NCBI GenBank assembly: GCA_032622095.1
Contig: CP136062.1
Span: 130,465,282 to 130,529,281 of the forward strand
DNA: 64,000 nucleotides
Reading direction: 5' to 3'
Origin: Siphonodentalium dalli
Taxonomy: Eukaryota > Mollusca > Scaphopoda > Gadilida > Siphonodentaliidae
Below the pieces are notes generated by a model. The model was not told the origin of the DNA. It was given only the letters and a program-made list of their open reading frames with translations, and ran no database searches. The first letter of the stretch is position 1; every line of letters begins with the position of its first letter. Made by a program: the position numbers and the translations under genes. Shown here one piece after another: positions 56,212-64,000 of the stretch.

Positions 56212-57374
56212 ACCTCCTATACAACAGGACCATATATGCTTGCCAATGTACACCATGAGAGGGCGTAACAAGTATCAGACGAGCTGACTGGTAACTTCGA
56301 TGAGTAAATGGAATCTGCAGTATATCGTGGAATGATTTCCGTATGACGGTCAATCAAAACCGCTGAGTATACTGAAGATTTATCAAACGCAAATGAAGTT
56401 ACTGCGAATGTCTGTTTCTCGATGAATACATCTTTTGTCTGCACACTTTTAGAATGTATATTGCGAGCAATGCCGAGCATTGGGCATTCGTTCAATCTTC
56501 ACAATGGTAGTCTTGTGTAACTCTCAGTGGGCTGTCGTCTTTCCGAGTCGACATTTGCGTGGGTTGGAGTTGGTTTTTTAAGTGCTTCTAAGTTGTCTTT
56601 TGAATTGGTTAGACATAGTCTGAATGATATATTGGAGATACATACCAAAAACCCACCACCTGCCGTATACTGTGAGGTTTGTCGGTTGTTATTTAATTTC
56701 CTTTGGTCTAATTTGGTTAATTTAAATACCTCAAACGGATCATGTTCTATCCATCCACATTACCCGTCGAAGAATATATCATTAAACTATAATTATTAAC
56801 GTACAATTTTAACAACACCGGTTGTACTGTCTCGGAAAGCATGACATGACTGTGACTATATGCAAAAATGTAAATAAATATTCAGTCATTCGTCCCATAT
56901 TATCTAAAAATATAAAATAGTAGGATCTATCTGTCTGTTCGGATTTTTCTCCCAGACCCCCTCGACCTATTTCAACCAAATTTGGTCTGGTGACTCGGGG
57001 GTACCATGTCGGAGACTATATAACGGCGTTAGTTTTTCAACATTTTGAATTAAACAAATTTAATTAATTAATTTTTTTTAAATACACAAACTAAAATAAG
57101 CTCACTATGGCCCTATCTCAGAATCAAAGAAATGTAAATATTTAGTAGTTCAATATGAACCTATTTGGAGACCAGATGTGCGGTCTTTATATATGGATTT
57201 TTGTGGCCCGCGCCATCCAACATAATAAGAACCTATGTGAATATTTTGGTTCAAATGTGTGCGAAGCTCAGACAGGGGCCGCAAGGAAGTGATTTCCCAG
57301 TTAATTTAACCAATTGCGCGACCTTACTTTCACCCATGGCATCGTCGTTGACTTTGCATCACAAATCCGCACTC
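56212..57374. other. Non-coding stretch, nothing firm
   Basis: Frames at 56217-56495 (minus) and 56527-56799 (plus) have no features. TCTATCTGTCTGTTCGG with ACCAAATTTGG nearby (56930-57000) has the style of the Helitron modules but no ends. Confidence 0.4.
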
Positions 57375-57378
57375 ATAT

Positions 57379-57455
57379 ATGGAACCAGCTTTGTCATTGC
57401 TGGACATATTATGTTAGCTAATGCGCCATGTACCATATCAACTGAGCCACCGGCG
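57379..57455 (-). mobile_element. tRNA-derived SINE head (tentative)
   Basis: The minus strand reads CCGGTGGCTCAGTTGATATGG (57453-57433), an A-box-like region. A GCTGGTTCCATAT lies ~50 bases on, loosely like a B-box. It shares CGGTGGCTCAGT with the piece at 45722-45812. Confidence 0.4.
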
Positions 57456-57570
57456 TTTCCATATATTATAAGTGGTTCACCAAATATATCGTGGGAAGGG
57501 AACGTATGGAAGGAGATGCAGGTTATATATCATCTTCCGGCAATAATTTGTCATTCGATACATACATAGC

Positions 57571-57705
57571 GCGACACGAGTGCGTTAATGGGTTTATTGA
57601 TACGGCACGGGTGATAGCGCGGAAGGATAGAGCGAGCAGCGCATTTTCGAGTTATATCCTACCGCGACGGCATGAGTGCAGTACCGACAAACCCATTAAC
57701 ACCCG
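57571..57705. mobile_element. Small foldback element
   Basis: GTGCGTTAATGGGTTTATTG near 57580 pairs imperfectly with ACAAACCCATTAACACCCGT at 57687-57706. A single-arm relative, GTGTTAATGGGCTTGTCGATACGGCAC, sits at 60927-60953. No coding capacity. Confidence 0.5.
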
Positions 57706-58916
57706 TGACGTTCTGTGTTTGTTACACACAACTCGTCCTGGAATCCGTGAATTAAAAAGCAAACTTATGTACAAGGTTTATTCGGCCACATGCAGGGCTT
57801 CTTTTGTCATGTATCTACGATGATGCTTTTATTTTATAGTTCAGGTTTCATGGTTGAGGGAAACGTCATCTGACGTAAAAGGGTGTATGGAACGTAAGTT
57901 TTATACGGATTTGTAAATATATAACATAAGGAACATTGTAGTTCTAGGAACAAGCGTATAATAAATATAAAACCCAGTCGTTCAACCAGCTAACAATTCT
58001 CTCAGCGGCACCATACTTTGCGAAGAAAAGGAAAGGAAAGACTGTTGCAAGAAGATGGAAGGGCGGATAGATTATATTGACACATAAACCAATTACGGGA
58101 ACATGTAACGGAACGAAGTACAACGTTTCACTCATCGAGAAATACGATGAACGTCAAACGACAATAAGCCTTTCGTTTCGTTCGAGTAACAAATCCCTTT
58201 GTAATATGTCCATCGCCGATTCCGTGTTATTGAATTTCCGTGATAGTGTTCTCTGAGGATTGAGTTTGGTGGAAATCTAACACGGCCACATGAGCCTAAT
58301 TCATTTTGTTGGCGGCCAATACCGATCCGAAGCCGGATCTAAACATTGTATATCTGAATCCAATAGACCCGCTTCTGTTCGCCCTCATAGATATTGTTTG
58401 CAATTGCCAGCGTACTTTCCATTATTATTTCTGGTGTGTTCATGCTTCATTTGTTAAAAGCCTCGTGTGTACGCACGCCGAACACTAGGATTATATATCG
58501 AGTTTATACATTACCAGTATCCACGGGCTCTGCTGGCGTTCGTATTTATCAACCGAGAATTTATGGGGGTGAAATCCTTCACCATTGGAATCGACAAGCA
58601 CCGACGAGAAATTCGAAGCCGTAGACGAATCTCAATGAATGGAATTTTAATTATCATTTCGCTGCAACATATGCCATTCAGATATCGCGCCTGTTTCAAA
58701 TTACAAGAGCACCAGAGGCAGGTGGTCAACTGTTATCGCCAATTTATAGGCAATTGTTCTTCCATTATACTCGTATTTCGATAACAATGAATATCTGGGC
58801 AATGTTCCATCCACATGGGTGTTCAATACGAGATAGGCCAGATTTAAAGGTGTGGCAGAGCTGTCTTCTCGAACAACACTTACAACAACATAAACTTTTT
58901 TTGGAAAACACGCTCG
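57706..58916. other. Non-coding stretch, nothing recognised
   Basis: Frames at 58306-58488, 58394-58624, 58467-58784 and minus 58701-58973 overlap one another and have no domain. Confidence 0.45.
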
Positions 58917-59330
58917 TTTTGAGTCCACGAGACACATGACTGTGTATAGAATGCAGTGCTTACAGCACACCACGTCTCGAACTCATACAGATTATGAAGA
59001 CACAGTTCCCAGACTTTGAAAGCCATGACCCAGACTGAACAGCTTGTCAAAATCTTATCCAACAATATTTCAAATACATGCACTTCAATTTGTCATAAAA
59101 TCCGAAGATTATTCTAGGCACGCGATGAGCATCGTATCATAAATCAATGAACAAATACAGACGAGACGATCCTATGCACATGCAGCTTTGATGTTATATA
59201 TACATTACCATCTATTAATATCATTTATTATATTGTTCAATACACAATGTACAATTATATGTCATTATGTGTGCACACTGTCCTTGTAAGGATGTTTTGC
59301 CGATTAAACTTATCTTATCTTATCTTATAT
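58917..59330 (+). mobile_element. LINE 3' fragment with TTATC tail
   Basis: A short C-terminal coding fragment, LCIECSAYSTPRLELIQ (from 58940) with DFESHDPD further on, ends at TAA (59096-59098) and has two internal stops. The UTR ends GCCGATTAAACTTATCTTAT with three to four TTATC units, a typical LINE terminus. It is 5'-truncated and dead. Confidence 0.68.
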
Positions 59331-61048
59331 ATTCGACCTAACATTCATTTAGATATTTTAAAAGAGATAGTTAACTCAACCATGCAGAATACATGCGAGA
59401 CCAAAGACGAATTAACATGGCTATGTCAGCTCGCTATGTTTTTAAAATTGTAACCGTTGTGTCTCACAGTCGTAGTCACACTATATAGAGAATTTGAACG
59501 AACAAGTCAGTGCCGGACATGTACACAATCAAATAGATCTCTACATTTATTGTTCCTGTACAGAACGAAGCAATGGACACATCATTCTGAGCCGTTGCAT
59601 CCACCAACTCTGATTTTCACACTACACGTTCAAGTACTAGACTCTTGACGTGGTTCGGGAATTAACAATCTAATCCCCGCTCTTTCTGTCGACCTATACT
59701 ATCATCAAATGCACTTAGTGGAGATGAACCCATCGTGTTCGCCATTATACACGTGGAGGACATGCAGTATTACTGCCATGGATAGATCGCATGCAAGACT
59801 CCAATAACGTATGTTTATTATTACTAATCCGGGAAATTCTCTGCTACTGTTTTGTCTTTTGATCGAATATGATAGTATTTTATCTCATAACAATAACAGA
59901 AATAGTTGATAGGAAGTTGACTGTGCTCCAGATCAGTCAGTCACATGCCACGAATAAACAGATTAGCTAACGAAGGAGCGTATTTTCGTCTGCACCAATC
60001 TTCGATTGTAATTGAGATCTCGCAGCTTAGACCATCGCCGGAACTTATAGTGGACTCTCGTTCATATATAATATATCATACCATGAAGCTGTATAGTCAG
60101 GTATCATGTACAATGCATGTACGATGTGTTTAAATGTGTACCATTTTGTTCGACATATCGCTTCCATTAATGTGTATATATCCGACGGATAACATAGTAG
60201 CTCATTCTATGATGTTCATAGAGCAATCGGTCGTCAACAGTCACACAGCGATGGCGAAGATGATCCCCAATATATATATATACATATTAGTGATGGAGAA
60301 GATGATTCCCAGTATACATGTAAGAGTGACAAGAGTGTAACCCGATCCGGTGTAGCCGGGTAAGTCTGTCAGTACATTGTTGACGTAATGCCGATTTTTT
60401 TTTTACATGGCATCGACATCCAGCGATAGGTGAAATATAAAATAGTCTTCAATGTCCTGTTTTTTTCCCGGAACCAACTTATAAATTAATAGTCCCTGCT
60501 TCCTACAGATCTTACCGTTGCTGTGGCCAGAATGTTCCTCTCAATTTGGTAATTTTTCTGACATAATATGAGTTTCAGGCCAAAATTCGGTAGACATTTT
60601 TATGATTGCTTGATTCCCAACCAGCCGAATATTTTCTTATACGTTGAAAACTTTCTATATCCTATAGGGCTATCAATTTTGAATTTTGAAGCTTGAGTTG
60701 TCAGTTGGAAAATGTTTATCTAGCTGATATATTTAGGTATATAGTGTATAGCAGTAGTAGACACCAGTTTCTTGTTTGCTTCATCACAATATTACAAACG
60801 GAAAGTTTTGATTGTTTAGTTAGGGTTTAACGTCGTTTTAGCCACTCTATCATATCGCGACTGAGAGAAACTGGATCAATAACAAGCTAAGCAATTGTAC
60901 AAGGATATACACAGAACGATACGAGCGTGTTAATGGGCTTGTCGATACGGCACCAGTGTATGTAGGATATAACAAGAGTCACCCCACCCATCCTAGAAGT
61001 CACCATACGTATGAAGTCACGGACTCAGTATAAGTGTTCATTACTTCA
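59331..61048. other. Non-coding stretch, nothing firm
   Basis: Small frames at 59247-59453, 59945-60133 and 60134-60340 have no features. CAAGAGTGTAACCCG...GCCGGGT at 60330-60361 resembles a degraded Helitron 3' end on the minus strand, but no 5' end is found. Confidence 0.4.
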
Positions 61049-61050
61049 TA

Positions 61051-61262
61051 GTGTAATGCCCTAAATAATCTACCCCTTAACCACAGCAGAATTATTGGTA
61101 ATTTTTCAGGATTTAGTCGGAAATATGGCTTGTTGCCATTCATCGGAAAGCTCTCAGTGAGAGCATTCCGATGAATGGCAACAAGCCATATTTCCGACTA
61201 AATCCTGAAAAATTACCCATAATTATACTGTGTTAAGGAGTCGATTATTTGGGGCATTACTG
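61051..61262. mobile_element. Tc1/mariner-like hairpin MITE
   Basis: It is 212 bp, flanked by TA on both sides (61049-61050, 61263-61264). The ends are GTGTAATGCCC and GGGGCATTACTG. The arms run almost to the centre: GGATTTAGTCGGAAATATGG and CTTGTTGCCATTCATCGGA appear with exact complements, and the loop is only a few bases. The whole unit would fold into one ~100-bp stem. Non-autonomous. Confidence 0.78.
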
Positions 61263-61276
61263 TATGTGCCTTGCAT

Positions 61277-61875
61277 CTGTGAGCGTGAACAAATTCTCAT
61301 ATCTTATCGACATGGTCATGTGTTGACCGGAATTGCACATTGATATGTCACTCAACTCAGATCAAGCTTGAAAATCGGGTCCGATTTTCGCACATGTCGG
61401 TGTTCGAAACCGCACCAACCTCATCTAGCCCAGACTGTGATGATCTTGTCCACGACCAACCACCTCGGCTATATGGAGACATCCTTAACCAGGAAGCCAT
61501 TTCGCCGAGACTTGGGAAGTCTGAACATAGCTTCTAATATTGACACATGTACATGCAGGACGTATCTACCATTATATTGGAACATCACAATGCACTTCCA
61601 CCTAAATTGTATCTGTGGCCGTACGATTACTGATATACTGGCATATGTATGTATCAGATGTATGGCGCACGAACTCAAAATGAGTGTGCAATGTTTCAAA
61701 TGTGATTGCTTCTGTGAGCGTGAAACAAATTCTCAGTTCTTATCGAAATGGCCATGTATTGATCGGAATGGCACATCGAGATGTCCCTCAACTCAGATCA
61801 AGCTTGAACATCGGTTCCGATTTTCGAACCCGCGCCAACCTCGTCTAGCCCAGACTGCGAAGATCTGCCATCATC
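61277..61875 (+). repeat. Diverged direct duplication, ~435-bp offset
   Basis: CTGTGAGCGTGAACAAATTC, CAACTCAGATCAAGCTTGAA and TCTAGCCCAGACTG occur at 61277-61440 and again at 61711-61860, with about 80-85% identity by eye. The 196-codon frame across 61368-61958 spans both copies and has no protein features. Confidence 0.75.
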
Positions 61876-64000
61876 TGCCTATCTGTCTCTGTGTGTGTCT
61901 GTATCTGTCACGGTGTTCGCGCATTTATAACAGTTCACGTCCTGCAGTGTATCCTTGAAGATGATTCACCAATTTGCACGCCAATTGGTCGAACGAAACC
62001 TGAGATCGATCGTGTTTCACATAGGCCGTATTTACACTCATGCACTTATTCTCAAGACGTTGGTTTTTCGAAATAACGTCAAGTGACGTCGCACGCAGAC
62101 CCCCTACTTGATTCCACACTGTATGCACGCCACTTCCATGCTCTACCATAATATCGTTGGAAATGGGCTCTAAATAATCTTTTAAAATGCCAGTTGATTG
62201 CCTTGCAAAAGTGCGATTGCAACGAGGCCGTGGTCGAGGAAATATTAAAAGGTTAATTTTAATGTTTTCAATTGCAAATGGAGCCTATCCGACGAAAGCG
62301 ACCGAACATTAATTGTCTTTTCTTGCTCGTGCAGATCTTAGGGGAGAAAATAAATGGCCGGATACCTATTGCACACATTATATACCTACTGAGTGTTCCA
62401 GACGTCCAGCGACATATTAATTTTAAGTAAAAATAAAGTGTTCGCAGACCTCCAGTCACATCAAAAACTGAAACATGGTCATGTCAAATAGAAATTAGAG
62501 TTTGTTCATGTTTGCGTACACCAGAAAGTAATTAATCCGTCATATTTGTCAGGCAATCCCTAGAATACAAATAGAATACCCATATTAGAATGAGTGTGCT
62601 CGATTGAGTTTAGAATTATTCAGAAACTGGTCATTGTGCAAACGCATCTCCAATGAGCATAAAATCAGTAGAACAAATTCTTCATCGTAACTAACAGTAA
62701 TTGAAAATGGAATTAAATTCACTACTGTAGTTAGTAAATAATATAACACATGTAAAACATTGATTAAAAATGTAAGCAGGATTTTCTTCTAATTCATCAA
62801 GTTAAATTATCTTGGTTAGTGGCAGGAGTTTATGTATTTATGCTATATGTTTGTGACCACAAAACGACAAGATGTTTCAAGTATGCTATCATCTTCGTCT
62901 GTGCTTTGATTATGTAATCTAGTTTACCTTCCAGAGAGAATTAAACTCATCAAAGTAATTATATTCTGAAGGAAAATGCTTACAGGTATGATTCTAGAGA
63001 TCAACACGATCTGTGTCTTAGTTTATCTTTATTCTCCGCAAAAGCATGACATTTCTGTTTCTACTCCGGATTTCATGTACTAATAATTGCCTGACGTATG
63101 TTTCTGTTGTTGGTTCTGTTTTCTCATTTGTTATTTTATCATTCGCCAATATCACAATTACCTGTTATATTCTTACTTTTCTTATGATTGATCGCTGTGC
63201 ATGTTATCTTCTGAGTTACTAGTTTCTAGTATACTGTTGAAATATTTGAATGTGATCTGAGTTTCGGCGGGAATGTTTATCCTACTTGTCTGAGTACTGG
63301 CATCAACACATTTACGAGCGGACACAGCCGACAAAGAATGTACAATGCCCATTTGAGGGTGGAGGTCGATTCATTTTCTGACCATCTGGATATGAAAGAT
63401 GTTCTCAGTGTTAATTTTCGGTATTTTGAATTGCATAGTCCCAAATGGGACACGAACTGCATGCACGCATATGATTTATATGTTGTTGCAATTAGCTTGG
63501 CCATGGCCATACTTTTAGCACTTAAAACACCGCAACGGGATGGTACAAATGTAGTCACTGGCAGTTTCATTTATCAAGCCATCAACTTATTATGGGTGAT
63601 AAGACAGGTTGAAGGGCAAAACATAACTGTTTAATAGTACTTTTTATCATCAATTGCTTTCGACATTCTAAGAGCATTTGTGACAGTCAATATCTCAGAC
63701 TCACTAATCAGCTATATCGCGGATTCTCAACACAGTCCAGCTGCTATTGAAGCAAAAACAAGCAACTATTTGTGCAAAAGAATAGCGTCAGATTGAACTG
63801 TGTGCGAACACTCAATCAGGAGATATCGATATACTGGCAAAGCCCTACTTGGCTTGACAAATTTCAATTGTCACCTATACTTTTGTCGATACTGGGATAA
63901 CTGCTAAGAACCAAGTACTGAGGATATCCACCATCATTTGGGGGACTTATTGGTCCATCATTCCTGTAAGTTCAACACGTTGCATTTTGGTCTTAGTTGC
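61876..64000. other. Non-coding stretch, nothing recognised
   Basis: Frames at 61925-62149, 62268-62459 (both minus) and 63277-63634 (both strands) show no domains. No repeat of the families above is visible. Confidence 0.5.

Noticed and set aside
60330-60361. Helitron 3' end on the minus strand
   Set aside because: Hairpin-like ACCCG...CGGGT with a CTTG end is suggestive, but no modules or 5' end follow.
61368-61958. 196-codon plus-strand frame
   Set aside because: It crosses two copies of a direct duplication in different contexts and contains no recognisable motif.

Overview
The window reads as a gene-poor, A+T-rich stretch of an animal nuclear genome. There are no operon-like gene runs. 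Nearly all recognisable sequence is transposon-derived: non-LTR retrotransposons (LINEs), Helitrons, TTAA-flanked foldback/MITE elements, a Harbinger-type and a Tc1/mariner-type MITE, tRNA-derived SINE-like pieces, minisatellites and tandem repeats. The mixture, and a 161-bp tandem repeat carrying an AGGGCCATAACTCT core, would suit a marine invertebrate, perhaps lophotrochozoan (mollusc or brachiopod-like). That placement is inference; no species can be named.

Layout. 0-10.9 kb: a 100-bp-arm foldback element, then a LINE with a broken reverse transcriptase (3.9-6.0 kb). 10.9-14 kb: two head-to-tail Helitrons, decayed tandem arrays and a truncated Helitron. 14.7-15.7 kb: an old element split by a younger element that ends in a long hairpin. 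20-22 kb: a foldback element, a divergent TTAA MITE and a LINE 3' end on the minus strand. 22.7-25.7 kb: four minus-strand Helitrons joined end to end. 26-31 kb: LINE remnants, two more joined Helitrons, and a larger Helitron with an array of alternating modules. 31.7-37.4 kb: a tRNA-like piece, direct repeats, a Helitron end, a 206-bp duplication and a Harbinger MITE. 38.1-40.1 kb: a 976-bp inverted-repeat element beside two TTAA MITEs placed head to head. 40.9-43.4 kb: decayed copies of what looks like an FGF (beta-trefoil) exon, plus a small membrane-protein-like ORF. 44-53 kb: MITEs, tandem repeats and a 45-bp minisatellite. 54.1-56.2 kb: a 5'-truncated LINE with a 476-codon open frame, a recognisable target-site duplication, and a TTAA MITE nested in its 3' UTR. 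57-62 kb: SINE-like, foldback and LINE fragments and a mariner-type MITE. 62-64 kb: nothing recognisable.

The strongest biology is in the repeats. First, at least ten Helitrons of several families have TC 5' ends, a 3' hairpin and CTAG termini, and several sit tail to head. Their internal modules carry many exact TCAAGGTCA motifs, the extended half-site of NR5/ERR-type nuclear receptors. Second, five copies of one ~500-bp TTAA-flanked (piggyBac-like) MITE occur, two of them forming a ~0.93-kb palindrome. Third, a stem-loop is conserved in the 3' UTRs of two copies of one LINE family. The only host-gene candidate is the FGF-like segment near 42.6-43.0 kb, and it appears broken.
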